DNA from: Pseudomonadota bacterium
Lineage (GTDB): Bacteria > Pseudomonadota > Gammaproteobacteria > Burkholderiales > Burkholderiaceae_B
NCBI GenBank assembly: GCA_023440825.1
Contig: JAEXRL010000018.1
Location: 229,007 to 293,006, forward strand
Reading direction: 5' to 3'
DNA: 64,000 bases
The notes under the pieces were generated by a model, which did no database searches, had not been told where the DNA came from, and saw only the letters and a list, made by a program, of their open reading frames with translations. Shown here in pieces: positions 24,899 through 33,613 of the stretch (position 1 is the stretch's first letter; each line of letters starts with the position of its first letter). A program made the translations under genes and the position numbers.

Positions 24899-25672
24899 AT
24901 GAATCATATACAAGCAGCGGGCGAGTTGCACACAGGTTGGGGTAGGGGTATAGGCAGGTATTGGCGACAGCTTCGTGGGCGTATTCCTAGCGCATGCCCT
25001 TTGTGCGAGCAGAGCAGTCAGGGTGGTTTGCTGTGTAGGTATTGCTGTGCGTATTTGCAACGTTCGCCGCAGGCTGCCTGTGTGGCTTGCGGTCTGGATT
25101 TGAGTTGCTTGAGTGTTTGTCCGGACTGTTTGGCGACAGATTTTGTTTTAGAGCAAACGGTCTGCGCGTTTGATTATGTTTTCTCTGGCGAATTGTTGAT
25201 ACACAGGCTTAAAATTCAGCATCGCCAAGAGCTGCTTGCCGCGTTGGCGCATTATCTTTATCAGTGTTGGTTGCAGGCGGCCATTCCTATGCGTGCTCAA
25301 CTGGGCTGGATAGCGGTGCCGGCCCGAAAAGAGGCCATACGGAAACGGGGTTTTAGCCCGCCTGCTGGTTTGGCCAGGCAGCTAAGGTATTTATCAGGCG
25401 CTCCCGATTTGTCGCGCTACGTGGCCTGGAAGCAGGAGCCCACTGAGCAGCAAAAACGTTTGTCCCGTCAAGCGCGTTTAATGGCGATGCAGCAGGCTTG
25501 GTATTGCCGGTCAGATTTGTCCGGACGCTCGGTCGTGCTGGTGGATGATGTGATGACCACTGGCGCGACGCTGGATAGCTTGGCTCGAGTCTGCTTGCAA
25601 GCGGGGGCTGAGCAGGTCTTTGCTTTGGTGTTGGCGCGTACGCCATATCGTGTACGCGCTGTTACTGCGTAA
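24899..25672 (+). CDS. comF: ComF family phosphoribosyltransferase-like protein
   Basis: A 257-residue ComF protein. Cysteine pairs CPLCEQ, CRYCCAYL, CVACGLDLSCLSVCPDC (about 38-85) form zinc ribbons, and the C-terminal part is a PRTase fold with the PRPP motif VVLVDDVMTTGATLDS (about 212-227). The family takes part in DNA uptake in naturally competent bacteria. I start it at the ATG 24899 (MNHIQAAGEL), behind an AGG ribosome site; an open frame from 24761 would run into the divergent bioC. The short bioC/comF gap also carries GCATG-TTTA-CATGC at 24851-24864, operator-like. trmL follows 16 bases on. Confidence 0.87.
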   Translation: MNHIQAAGELHTGWGRGIGRYWRQLRGRIPSACPLCEQSSQGGLLCRYCCAYLQRSPQAACVACGLDLSCLSVCPDCLATDFVLEQTVCAFDYVFSGELLIHRLKIQHRQELLAALAHYLYQCWLQAAIPMRAQLGWIAVPARKEAIRKRGFSPPAGLARQLRYLSGAPDLSRYVAWKQEPTEQQKRLSRQARLMAMQQAWYCRSDLSGRSVVLVDDVMTTGATLDSLARVCLQAGAEQVFALVLARTPYRVRAVTA

Positions 25673-25688
25673 TTTTTTAAGGTATTCC

Positions 25689-26159
25689 ATGTTCCATATC
25701 GTGCTGGTGGCACCAGAGATTCCACCTAATACGGGTAATGTCATACGTTTGGCCGCTAATACAGGCGCTACCTTGCATTTAGTTCGGCCCTTGGGGTTCA
25801 GGCTTGAGGATAGCAAGCTAAAACGAGCAGGGCTCGATTACCACGAGTGGGCCAAGGTACGTATTCACGATAGTTTGGCGCAGGCACTCCAGAGTATCGC
25901 CGCAGCGCCCGAGCGTTGTTTTGCGTTTACCACACGGGGTAGTCGATTGCTGGGTGAGTTCCGTTTTCAGGCGGGGGATGTTTTTGTGTTCGGCAACGAA
26001 ACCGCTGGGTTGGCAGCTGCTGATGTGGCCTTGTTTGATACGACGCAGCGGGTGCGCTTGCCTATGCTTGCAGGCCAGCGCAGTTTGAATTTATCAAATG
26101 CGGTGGCCGTCACGGTGTTTGAGGCGTGGCGCCAGTTGGGTTATCCGGACGGGGTGTAG
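25689..26159 (+). CDS. trmL: tRNA (cytidine/uridine-2'-O-)-methyltransferase TrmL
   Basis: A minimal 156-residue SPOUT methyltransferase that methylates the ribose of the wobble base in two leucine tRNAs. The ATG at 25689 (MFHIVLVAPEIPPNTGNVIRLAANTG) gives exactly the usual TrmL length and follows AAGG. The trefoil-knot motifs are VFVFGNETAGLA (about 100-111) and RLPMLAGQRSLNLSNAVAVTVFEAWRQ near the C-terminus. It is 16 bases downstream of comF and convergent with the Bug-family gene. Confidence 0.93.
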   Translation: MFHIVLVAPEIPPNTGNVIRLAANTGATLHLVRPLGFRLEDSKLKRAGLDYHEWAKVRIHDSLAQALQSIAAAPERCFAFTTRGSRLLGEFRFQAGDVFVFGNETAGLAAADVALFDTTQRVRLPMLAGQRSLNLSNAVAVTVFEAWRQLGYPDGV

Positions 26160-26204
26160 CCAGTTTATAGGCTAGGCGTCACTGTGCTGGCGCATCGCCT
26201 TGGT

Positions 26205-27200
26205 TTATTGCAAAGTCAGATTCAATCGTTCGATGACCGCATCCCAGCGTGCTTTTTCATTGACGACCAGTTCGCCTAACTCTTCAGGTGTAGAAGGGGC
26301 GGGATCAAAGTATAAGGCTTTGAACTTGTCTTTGACCGAGTCCAGATTCAGGATATTCACGACTTCTGTATTGAGGCGCTCCACGATGTCAGGCGGCGTG
26401 TTGCTGGGCACAAACATGGCGTTCCAGGAGATGGCTTCGAACTGCTCAGGTCCCTGAGAGGCAATGGTGGGTAAGTTGGGAATCAGATCGGTAGGCTCTA
26501 GCGAGGTAATGGCTAAGGCTTTGACATTACCGGCCTCGACCTGGGGCATGGCAATACCAGGCACCATAAAGGCCGCATGCAGATCGCCACCAATCATGGA
26601 GGTAATGATTTGCGGAAAGCCTGCGTAGGGGATTTGTTCCAGTTGTATGCCCTCAGCATGCTCGAGCATGGCCATGGCTAAATGTGCCGAGCTGCCTGGC
26701 CCAACTGTGCCGTAGTTCAGGGCGCCGGGGTTGGTTTTGGCCCACTTAATAAAGCTGCTGTAATCGCTGGCCTTGGCATTGGCGGGTACGATCAGTACGT
26801 TTGGACTGGTACCCACTAAGGTGACGGGATCCAGATCGGTCAGGGGGTTATAGCCCAGATTGTGTTTGTACAGGGTTGGTGCCGTGACCATGGGGCCATT
26901 GATGGTGAGCAGTACGGTATATCCATCGGGTTTGGCATGCGTGACAAAGCGTGTACCGATGTTTCCGCCGGCACCGGGGCGGTTGTCCACAATGATGGGC
27001 GTGCCCAATGCTGTGGATAGGGGTTCGGAAAGGGTACGGGCAAGAATGTCGGGGGAAGAACCGGCCGGGAAGGGAACTATGAGCTGAATGGGGCGCTCGG
27101 GCCAAGCTGCCTGTGCGGTTCCTGAGAGCAGCAGACAGATACTCAGCGCACTAAAAAGTGCTTTGACTGGGTTTTTAAGAGAAAGCAGCGAGATCGACAT
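26205..27200 (-). CDS. Bug-family (TctC-like) tripartite tricarboxylate transporter substrate-binding protein
   Basis: A 331-residue periplasmic receptor with a signal peptide (KALFSALSICLLLSGTAQA). The mature protein begins with the Bug hallmark AWPERPIQLIVPFPAGSSPDILARTLSEPL and has VDNRPGAGGNIGTRFVTHAKPDGYTVLLT near residues 75-105. The family is greatly expanded in Bordetella and relatives and usually binds carboxylates. No tctA or tctB permease lies nearby, so it is an orphan receptor that must share membrane subunits or act in sensing. It is downstream of gpsA on the same strand (20-base gap). Confidence 0.92.
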   Translation of the reverse strand: MSISLLSLKNPVKALFSALSICLLLSGTAQAAWPERPIQLIVPFPAGSSPDILARTLSEPLSTALGTPIIVDNRPGAGGNIGTRFVTHAKPDGYTVLLTINGPMVTAPTLYKHNLGYNPLTDLDPVTLVGTSPNVLIVPANAKASDYSSFIKWAKTNPGALNYGTVGPGSSAHLAMAMLEHAEGIQLEQIPYAGFPQIITSMIGGDLHAAFMVPGIAMPQVEAGNVKALAITSLEPTDLIPNLPTIASQGPEQFEAISWNAMFVPSNTPPDIVERLNTEVVNILNLDSVKDKFKALYFDPAPSTPEELGELVVNEKARWDAVIERLNLTLQ

Positions 27201-27220
27201 AGTAATAGTGATAGAGACGA

Positions 27221-28258
27221 TTATTCAGACTTTGCCTCTCGTGACAATAGCATGACAACCGCATCTTGGGGGGGCAGACCTTCGTAGAGGATCTGGCATA
27301 TGGTGTCGGTAATGGGTAGATCGATATGGTGGTTTTGCCCCATGGCCTGTACGGCACGGGCACAGCGTACGCCTTCGGCGGTAATTCCGGACTCCAGAAT
27401 GGATTGCAGACTTTGTCCTTGGCCTAATGCCAAGCCTACTTGGCGGTTTCGCGATAAGGGGCCGGTGGTGGTCAGCACTAGATCCCCCAAGCCTGTTAAA
27501 CCCGAGAAGGTATCAGCACAGGCACCCATGGCGACTCCCAAGCGTTGCATTTCGGCTAGGCCACGGGTAATTAAGGCGGCTCTGGCATTGGTGCCCAGCC
27601 CTAGGGCATCGCTGATGCCGCAAGCGATAGCAATGATGTTCTTGAGTGCGCCACCCACTTCTACGCCAATGATATCGGAACTGGTATACAGCCGTGCTTG
27701 CGTGCCGTGCAGTACCTTGATGGCAATTTGTGCGGCTGAAGGTGGTGTGCATGCAACGGTTAGGGCAACAGGCAGCCCTTGAGCAACTTCCAGTGCGAAC
27801 GACGGGCCCGACAATACACCTGTGTGTAGCCACGGATAATGCGGCAAATGCTGGGCGATGACTTGATGCGGAAGCAGGCCTGTTTGAGGGTGTAGGCCTT
27901 TGCAGGTCCAGAGCAACAGCACTGGGTGCTGGCGTTGCTTGGGCAGGTGTTGCACCAATGCCTGACAGGTTTGCTCCAGACCAGCCACCGGCACGCCCAG
28001 AATAATCAGTGCTGATTCCGTATCGGTGTGCAGCGTGTCGTGTAGCACGGATGCCAGATCATCACTGGCACCTAGCTGGGTGGGCAGTGTAATACCTGGG
28101 AGGTAGGCCTGGTTGCTGTGCTGCTGGTTAATTTCAGCACTGGTCGCCGCCGAGCGCGCCCAGATACGACTGGGCGCATGCTGACTGGCTAAGGCAGCCA
28201 GGGCGGTCCCCCAACTGCCTGCGCCTAAGACGGCAACCTGTGTAGGCATGTTTGCCAT
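27221..28258 (-). CDS. gpsA: NAD(P)H-dependent glycerol-3-phosphate dehydrogenase GpsA
   Basis: Reduces dihydroxyacetone phosphate to sn-glycerol-3-phosphate for phospholipid synthesis. The 345 residues begin with the Rossmann motif VAVLGAGSWGTALAALA; LSGPSFALEVAQGLPVAL (about 150) and the active-site Lys in GVEVGGALKNIIAIACGI (about 210) are conserved, as is LTGLGDLVLTTTGPLSRNRQVG. Its ATG directly follows the secB stop. It is the last member of the rhodanese-grxC-secB-gpsA run, the same order as yibN-grxC-secB-gpsA in enterobacteria. Confidence 0.96.
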   Translation of the reverse strand: MANMPTQVAVLGAGSWGTALAALASQHAPSRIWARSAATSAEINQQHSNQAYLPGITLPTQLGASDDLASVLHDTLHTDTESALIILGVPVAGLEQTCQALVQHLPKQRQHPVLLLWTCKGLHPQTGLLPHQVIAQHLPHYPWLHTGVLSGPSFALEVAQGLPVALTVACTPPSAAQIAIKVLHGTQARLYTSSDIIGVEVGGALKNIIAIACGISDALGLGTNARAALITRGLAEMQRLGVAMGACADTFSGLTGLGDLVLTTTGPLSRNRQVGLALGQGQSLQSILESGITAEGVRCARAVQAMGQNHHIDLPITDTICQILYEGLPPQDAVVMLLSREAKSE

Positions 28259-28780
28259 TTAGGCTTGCGTTGCAGCGGTATCGCCAGCGGACTGCTGTTG
28301 TGCCAGTTGGGCCTGACGTTGCTCGTACAGACCCTGGAAGTTCACTTCAGTCAGGTGTAGTGGTGGCAATGAGGTGCGCGTAATGATGTCGGCCACCGCT
28401 GCACGCAGGTAAGGGTACAGCATGGTGGGGCACACAATGCCTAAAATCGCGTCTAGTTGTTCTTCGGGCAGGTTGGCGGCTTCAAAAATACCGGCCTGAG
28501 TTGCCTCTACCAAATACAACACCTTGTCATTAATACGTGTTGTGACGGTGGCAGTAACAGTGCTTTCGTATACGGTATCGGCCAAGCGCTGACCACCTAC
28601 ATTTACCGATACTTCTACGGAAGGTGTTTCCTGCTCCAGAAAAATTTGTGGAGCATTTGGCATTTCTAAGGAAATATCCTTGACGTAGGCACGCTGTAAG
28701 CTGAAAGAGGGTTGGTCTGTAGCAGTGGCACCCTGTGCGGCGGCGTCTTGAGCGGCAGTGTTAGGGGTTTGGTCGGCCAT
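28259..28780 (-). CDS. secB: Protein-export chaperone SecB
   Basis: Cytosolic tetrameric chaperone that keeps preproteins unfolded and hands them to SecA. The 173 residues contain SFSLQRAYVKDISLEMPNAPQIFLEQ (about 25-50), RLADTVYESTVTATV, and FEAANLPEEQLDAILGIVCPTMLYPYLRAAVADIITRTSLPPLHLTEVNFQGLYEQ, all strongly typical. An Ala/Gln-rich N-terminal extension of about 24 residues precedes the core. It lies between grxC (35-base gap) and gpsA. Confidence 0.97.
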   Translation of the reverse strand: MADQTPNTAAQDAAAQGATATDQPSFSLQRAYVKDISLEMPNAPQIFLEQETPSVEVSVNVGGQRLADTVYESTVTATVTTRINDKVLYLVEATQAGIFEAANLPEEQLDAILGIVCPTMLYPYLRAAVADIITRTSLPPLHLTEVNFQGLYEQRQAQLAQQQSAGDTAATQA

Positions 28781-28815
28781 GTGTATATCCTAGGTGTAAA
28801 AGTTGAAAGAGAAGG

Positions 28816-29073
28816 TTACTTGGAAAGCAAGGGTAGCAGACCGCCCTCGCTATCCAAAGCGGCTAAGTCATCAAAGCCACCCACGTGCGTATCGTCAATG
28901 TAGATTTGCGGTACGGTGCGTCGTCCCGTGCGCTCCATCATGACAGCGCGTTGCGCAGGATCGCGGTCGATCAGAATTTTATGTATGTCCGTGACACCGC
29001 GGTCTTGTAGCAGCATGTCCGCACGCATGCAGAAGGGACAAGTGGTGGTGGCATACATCGTTACTTTTGCCAT
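28816..29073 (-). CDS. grxC: Glutaredoxin 3
   Basis: An 85-residue glutaredoxin with the dithiol active site CPFC (residues 12-15), the cis-proline TVPQIYI and the glutathione-binding GGFDDLAAL. It reduces disulfides with glutathione. Full length for the GrxC type; part of the rhodanese-grxC-secB-gpsA run. Confidence 0.96.
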   Translation of the reverse strand: MAKVTMYATTTCPFCMRADMLLQDRGVTDIHKILIDRDPAQRAVMMERTGRRTVPQIYIDDTHVGGFDDLAALDSEGGLLPLLSK

Positions 29074-29097
29074 GGTGTGTATCCTAATTGAGTGATG

Positions 29098-29508
29098 TTA
29101 CGACTTTTTTAGGGGCAGGCCAGCTTGCGCCCATGCCTGTAAACCGCCTTCCAGTGTATAGATTTCTTCCAGCCCGTGTTTGCGCAATACGCTTATACTG
29201 CGTGGTGCAGTACGACCGGTCTCACAAATCAGTACGATTGGTTTGTTTGTAGGTAAAGTATTGGCTTTATTGGCGAGGTCGGCAGCCGGAATGTTTTTAG
29301 CTTGGGCAATAGCGCCAGCTTTGAATTTATCTGCGCTACGCAGGTCCACCAAAACAGCGTCTTTATGGTTTACCATTTGCACCACCTCAGCGGTAGGCAG
29401 TGGTCGACCTGCTCGTCCTTTGAAAAAGCTGGGTAACAACAGCATAATGCCTGAAGCGGCGGCAATTGCTAAAATAAGTAGATTGTTTTGTCCTAATATG
29501 AAGTCCAC
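29098..29508 (-). CDS. Membrane-anchored rhodanese-domain protein (YibN-like)
   Basis: A 136-residue protein with one N-terminal membrane helix (LLILAIAAASGIMLLLPSFF, about 10-29) and a single rhodanese domain holding the active-site Cys at residue 95 in ICETGRTAPRS. Rhodaneses carry sulfane sulfur as a cysteine persulfide. Upstream of grxC and secB, the position of yibN in enterobacteria. It is divergent from gpmA across 98 bases, where no strong promoter consensus is visible. Confidence 0.9.
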   Translation of the reverse strand: MDFILGQNNLLILAIAAASGIMLLLPSFFKGRAGRPLPTAEVVQMVNHKDAVLVDLRSADKFKAGAIAQAKNIPAADLANKANTLPTNKPIVLICETGRTAPRSISVLRKHGLEEIYTLEGGLQAWAQAGLPLKKS

Positions 29509-29606
29509 GATGAGTCCCGTTGAAAGCCTGAAAGATCAAGAAAAAATGGCTGTACCGTTAGATTATAAAGTGGCAACGATTTTTTAACCTCGAGGCTGTT
29601 TTTACC

Positions 29607-30353
29607 ATGTATAAACTCGTTGTGATGCGACATGGCGAAAGCCAATGGAACCTAGAGAACAGGTTTACTGGCTGGACCGATGTCGATCTTACTGAAAATG
29701 GGCGCTTGCAGGCAGAGCAAGCAGGCAAATTACTCAAAGAAAATGGGTATGAATTCGACCTTGCTTTCTCCTCTGTGTTAAAGCGCGCCATACGCACACT
29801 CTGGATTGCCCTAGATACCATGGACGCCATGCACACACCTATTGGTATGAGCTGGCGCCTTAACGAACGCCATTATGGTGTGTTGCAGGGTTTAAATAAA
29901 GCAGAAACCGCAGAAAAGTATGGCGATGAGCAAGTTTTGATCTGGCGCAGAGCCTATGGTATAGCACCTGAGGCTGTTGCGCTTGATGATCCGCGCAACC
30001 CTAGCTTTGATCCACGTTACGCTAAAGTGCCAGCCGATCAATTGCCGCGCACAGAGTGTTTGCGTGATACGGTGGCGCGTGTCGTGCCGTTCTGGAATGA
30101 TTCCATCGCACCGGCTATTCGCGCCGGACGTCGTGTGTTGATTACCGCTCACGGTAACAGCTTGCGTGCCTTGGTAAAGCATCTGGATGACATGTCCGAA
30201 GACGATGTCATGCATTTGAATATTCCTACCGGTCAGCCATTGGTGTACGAACTAGACGAGAACCTGCGTCCCATCAGACACTACTATCTGGGCGACCAAG
30301 AGAAAATTCAGGCCGCTATGCAGGCTGTGGCCAATCAGGGCAAGGCACAGTAA
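29607..30353 (+). CDS. gpmA: 2,3-bisphosphoglycerate-dependent phosphoglycerate mutase
   Basis: Glycolytic enzyme interconverting 3- and 2-phosphoglycerate. The 248 residues start with YKLVVMRHGESQWNLENRFTGWTDVDLTE, containing the phospho-histidine loop RHGE (about 8-11). The second histidine lies in LITAHGNSLRALVKHLD (about 180-196), and RLNERHYGVLQGLNKAETAEKYG is diagnostic of the dPGM type. First gene of a plus-strand run with envC (2-base gap), ctpA and moeB. Confidence 0.97.
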   Translation: MYKLVVMRHGESQWNLENRFTGWTDVDLTENGRLQAEQAGKLLKENGYEFDLAFSSVLKRAIRTLWIALDTMDAMHTPIGMSWRLNERHYGVLQGLNKAETAEKYGDEQVLIWRRAYGIAPEAVALDDPRNPSFDPRYAKVPADQLPRTECLRDTVARVVPFWNDSIAPAIRAGRRVLITAHGNSLRALVKHLDDMSEDDVMHLNIPTGQPLVYELDENLRPIRHYYLGDQEKIQAAMQAVANQGKAQ

Positions 30354-30355
30354 GT

Positions 30356-31921
30356 ATGGTGTGGCGCAATGGCCTGGCGGTCTTGCTAAGTTTGGGTGCG
30401 TGTGCCATTGCGATGGCACAGCCTAATCTTGCCGCTCAACAAGAGCAGGCAAGAAAGCAGCAGGCCGAATTGCGCCGTCAAATTGAAACCTTACAAAGTA
30501 CGATTGAAAGCAGTACCCGAGAGCAGGAAGATGCGTCGCAAACGTTGCGCAAGTCAGAAAAAGCGATTTCTGATGTGGACAGACGACTGGAGGAGCTTAA
30601 GCAGCGTCAGTCTGCAGTGCAGGAAAATATGCAAAAAATTGCTCAGCAACGGGAGCAGCAAGAAGCGGAACGCGAGCGCCACCAACGTGCTCTGGCCGAT
30701 CAGCTCAGTGCGCAGTACAAAGCAGGAAGCTCGCCTTGGGCAGCGCTGTTATCGGGTAATGATCCTAATTTGATTAGTCGCGATTTGTACTATTTGTCGT
30801 ATGTGTCGCGGCAGCAAACGGAGCAAGTGCTGGCGCTGCGGCGTACAGTGGAGCGACTGGCGGCCTTGCGCGCGCAAGCAGAAAAAAATGAACAGGAGCT
30901 TGCTGCCCTAGCAAAGCAAACTCAGGAAAAACGTGCTGATCTTGAGCGTGAGCAACAGGCACATGCTAAAGCCTTGGCCAGCGTTCAGGCTACCTTGGCG
31001 ACACAGCAAAAAGAATCCGGGCGCTTGCAGCAAAATGACAAACGTTTAAGCGCCTTGGTGGATGGGCTTGAGCTAGAAATAGCGCGGCAGGCTGAATTAG
31101 CCATAAAGGCTGAAGAGCAAAGGCGGCTGGAAGCGGCTAAGCGTGCCGAGCAGGAACGTTTGCAGCGGCAGGCTCAAGAGCGCGAGCAGGCGCGTTTAAT
31201 CGCGCAGCAAGCCCAGGCCAGACAGGCCAGAGAGCAAGAGCTACTAGAACGGGCGCGAGCCAGTCAGGCACCTATCCCTGTTGCTCCGGAGCGTCAGTCT
31301 GAGCGTATCGTGGTGGAGCCCGAACCCTCGTCCGGTGGGGTGAGTGTGCCGTCTCGTTATAGTCCACCCAGCCGGAACGAACAGTTAGGCCAGCATGCCT
31401 TGCGTTCAGGTACTTTGACGGCTGAGGAAACCAATATGCCTGCGCCGCCTCAGGCACAGCCTGCCGTGCGTCGCGAGCCTGAAGTACCCGAGCCTAGCGC
31501 TAGGCCAGCAAAACAGCCGCCTGCCGGGGGGTTCAACGGTTTGCAGCGCGGCTTGTTACGCCCAACATCTGGAGCCATACAGGGGCGTTTTGGTAAAGAA
31601 CGCCCGGATGGCGGCGCTTGGCGCGGTGTGGTGTTACGTGCTCAGGCTGGCGAGTCCGTCAAGGCCGTATCAGCCGGGCGAGTGGTGTTTGCCAATTGGC
31701 TTAGTGGCTTTGGGAATATACTGATTCTTGACCACGGAAGAGAATTTCTGACCGTTTATGCCTACAATCAGAGTTTATTGAAGCAAGTTGGCGATATAGT
31801 TGACCGTGGTGAGCTGATCGCCAGAGTGGGTTCTACGGGTGGTCAGGTAGAGCCTGGATTGTATTTTGAGATTCGTCATCAGGGAAAAGTGGTGAATCCT
31901 GAGCTCTGGCTGGCACGCTAA
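30356..31921 (+). CDS. envC: EnvC-like murein hydrolase activator (degenerate LytM domain)
   Basis: A 521-residue periplasmic protein. A signal peptide (LAVLLSLGACAIAMA) is followed by a long coiled coil rich in Gln, Glu and Arg (about 25-300), a Pro-rich linker (about 300-400) and a C-terminal LytM/M23 fold. The zinc ligands of active M23 peptidases are gone: the usual H-x-G-x-D position reads WRGVVL and the H-x-H position reads LYFEIRHQG. That degeneracy marks EnvC-type activators, which switch on cell-wall amidases at the division site rather than cutting peptidoglycan. Translationally close to gpmA, as in many proteobacteria. Confidence 0.9.
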   Translation: MVWRNGLAVLLSLGACAIAMAQPNLAAQQEQARKQQAELRRQIETLQSTIESSTREQEDASQTLRKSEKAISDVDRRLEELKQRQSAVQENMQKIAQQREQQEAERERHQRALADQLSAQYKAGSSPWAALLSGNDPNLISRDLYYLSYVSRQQTEQVLALRRTVERLAALRAQAEKNEQELAALAKQTQEKRADLEREQQAHAKALASVQATLATQQKESGRLQQNDKRLSALVDGLELEIARQAELAIKAEEQRRLEAAKRAEQERLQRQAQEREQARLIAQQAQARQAREQELLERARASQAPIPVAPERQSERIVVEPEPSSGGVSVPSRYSPPSRNEQLGQHALRSGTLTAEETNMPAPPQAQPAVRREPEVPEPSARPAKQPPAGGFNGLQRGLLRPTSGAIQGRFGKERPDGGAWRGVVLRAQAGESVKAVSAGRVVFANWLSGFGNILILDHGREFLTVYAYNQSLLKQVGDIVDRGELIARVGSTGGQVEPGLYFEIRHQGKVVNPELWLAR

Positions 31922-31991
31922 ACCGTTCTGTCGGGTTTACAAAGTTTTTCACTAGTACAAGAGTTCCAGACCTTTTGTGCTGGTATTGCTT

Positions 31992-32019
31992 TACTAGCAC
32001 TGCTAGTATGGCTTTTTTA
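31992..32019 (+). terminator. Weak hairpin plus T-run after envC
   Basis: TACTAG-CACTG-CTAGTA (part of a longer palindrome at 31992-32008) followed by TGGCTTTTTTAT. The stem is short and AT-rich, so termination is probably partial. Sits in the 166-base envC-ctpA gap, where nothing else is seen. Confidence 0.4.
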
Positions 32020-32087
32020 TAGCGAATGATAGCCAGCCTGGTTAATTGTCGTTTGGCTAGCGAATATTTGAATATATGGGAACGTGC

Positions 32088-33602
32088 ATGAGCACAAGAA
32101 GGTTTCGTGGAATAGGATTATTGGCAGCAGGTGCAGTGGGTGGGGTGTTAATTAGCCTCGGCCTGACCGCATTGGCGCAGCGTGGAGAGCCCTTGCCTTT
32201 GCGCGAATTACAGCAGTTTGCCAATGTGTTTTCCGCCATTAAAAATACCTATGTTGAGCCGCAAAGCGACGAAGAGTTAATCAGCAATGCGATCAAGGGG
32301 CTGTTTGCCGACCTTGATCCACACTCCGCTTACCTGGATGCCGACGCTTTTAAAGAAATGGAAGCCATGACGCAAGGTGGCTTTGGTGGGCTGGGTATTG
32401 AAATTGGCAGTGAAGATGGCATGCCAAAAGTGATCTCGCCCATCGAAGAGACGCCTGCTGCTCGGGCTGGTATTTTGGCGGGAGACATCATTACGCATAT
32501 TGATGGCAAGCCCACCAAAGACATGAGCCTGAATGATGCCATTAAGCTCATGCGTGGCGAGCCTAAAACTTCGGTAAACCTGCGAGTTTCCCGTACAGGC
32601 CGTGACAAGCCTTTAGAGTTTCATTTGGTGCGCGACTTAATTAAGGTGCGCAGTGTGCGTAGCAAAATGCTGGAAAATGATGTGGCGTATGCCCGTATTG
32701 CCCAGTTTCAAGAGCGCACCGCGGCCGATTTGCTTGAGCAGTTAGCGAAGGTTAAAAAAACCGGTATTCCACGCGCTTTGATTTTAGACCTGCGTAACGA
32801 CCCTGGTGGCCTGCTAGAAAGTGCCATTGGCGTTTCGTCTGCATTTCTGGAGCCGGGCGAGCTAGTGGTATCTACGAAGGGCAGAATTCCATCGTCCAAT
32901 CGCGAGTATTACGTGCGTAAGCTCTCGTCGGTCATAGGTAGCCGAGACGAAGATTCCGACATTCTGAAACGGGTAGAGTGGTTGAAAAAAGTACCTGTGG
33001 TGGTGCTGGTCAACGTTGGCTCGGCCTCGGCATCAGAAATTGTGGCGGGCGCTTTGCAGGATCACGGACGTGCCACCATTATGGGTAACCGCACCTTTGG
33101 TAAGGGTTCTGTGCAAAGTGTCGTACCGCTTAGCGACAGTTCAGGCCTGAAGCTAACGACTGCCTTGTATTACACACCGAATGGTACGTCCATTCAGGTG
33201 AAAGGCGTAGAGCCTGATGTCGTGGTTGATGACACGGCCGCAGGGAATTTGTTCCGTTTGCCGCGTGAGGTCGACCTTAAGCGTCACTTGTTAAATAGCA
33301 CCGTAGACGAGCAAGGCAGTGAGGAGCCAGAGCTGGCCGACTTACCTGACGACATTAAAATGTTCGAGCTAGGGGGCGAAGACGATTACCAACTGCAGCA
33401 GGCCTTAAATTACCTTGATGGCAAGCCTGTGCAGCGTTTTGACCCTGTGTTGGCGGCGCAAATGCGCGAACGTGCCAAGGAGCAAGCAGACACAGCGGGT
33501 GCAAGCGAGGGCAAGCAGCCCAAAGAAGCCGGGAAACCGGACGTAAAGGGTGAGCATTTCCGTATTACGCCTGAGGGCCTAGAGTCTGTACCGGCGCAGT
33601 AA
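32088..33602 (+). CDS. ctpA: C-terminal processing peptidase, S41 family (CtpA/Prc)
   Basis: A 504-residue periplasmic serine protease anchored by an N-terminal helix (GIGLLAAGAVGGVLISLGLTALA). Order: N-terminal region, PDZ domain (GLGIEIGSEDGMPKVISPIEETPAARAGILAGDII, about 100-135), then the S41 catalytic domain with the Ser in VGSASASEIVAGAL (about 311) and the Lys in NRTFGKGSVQS (about 336). An acidic to basic low-complexity tail ends the protein. I prefer the ATG at 32088 behind GGGA to the one at 32076. Such proteases degrade or process envelope proteins, including peptidoglycan enzymes, which fits the neighbour envC. Confidence 0.92.
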   Translation: MSTRRFRGIGLLAAGAVGGVLISLGLTALAQRGEPLPLRELQQFANVFSAIKNTYVEPQSDEELISNAIKGLFADLDPHSAYLDADAFKEMEAMTQGGFGGLGIEIGSEDGMPKVISPIEETPAARAGILAGDIITHIDGKPTKDMSLNDAIKLMRGEPKTSVNLRVSRTGRDKPLEFHLVRDLIKVRSVRSKMLENDVAYARIAQFQERTAADLLEQLAKVKKTGIPRALILDLRNDPGGLLESAIGVSSAFLEPGELVVSTKGRIPSSNREYYVRKLSSVIGSRDEDSDILKRVEWLKKVPVVVLVNVGSASASEIVAGALQDHGRATIMGNRTFGKGSVQSVVPLSDSSGLKLTTALYYTPNGTSIQVKGVEPDVVVDDTAAGNLFRLPREVDLKRHLLNSTVDEQGSEEPELADLPDDIKMFELGGEDDYQLQQALNYLDGKPVQRFDPVLAAQMRERAKEQADTAGASEGKQPKEAGKPDVKGEHFRITPEGLESVPAQ

Positions 33603-33613
33603 GGTAGCTGTAC

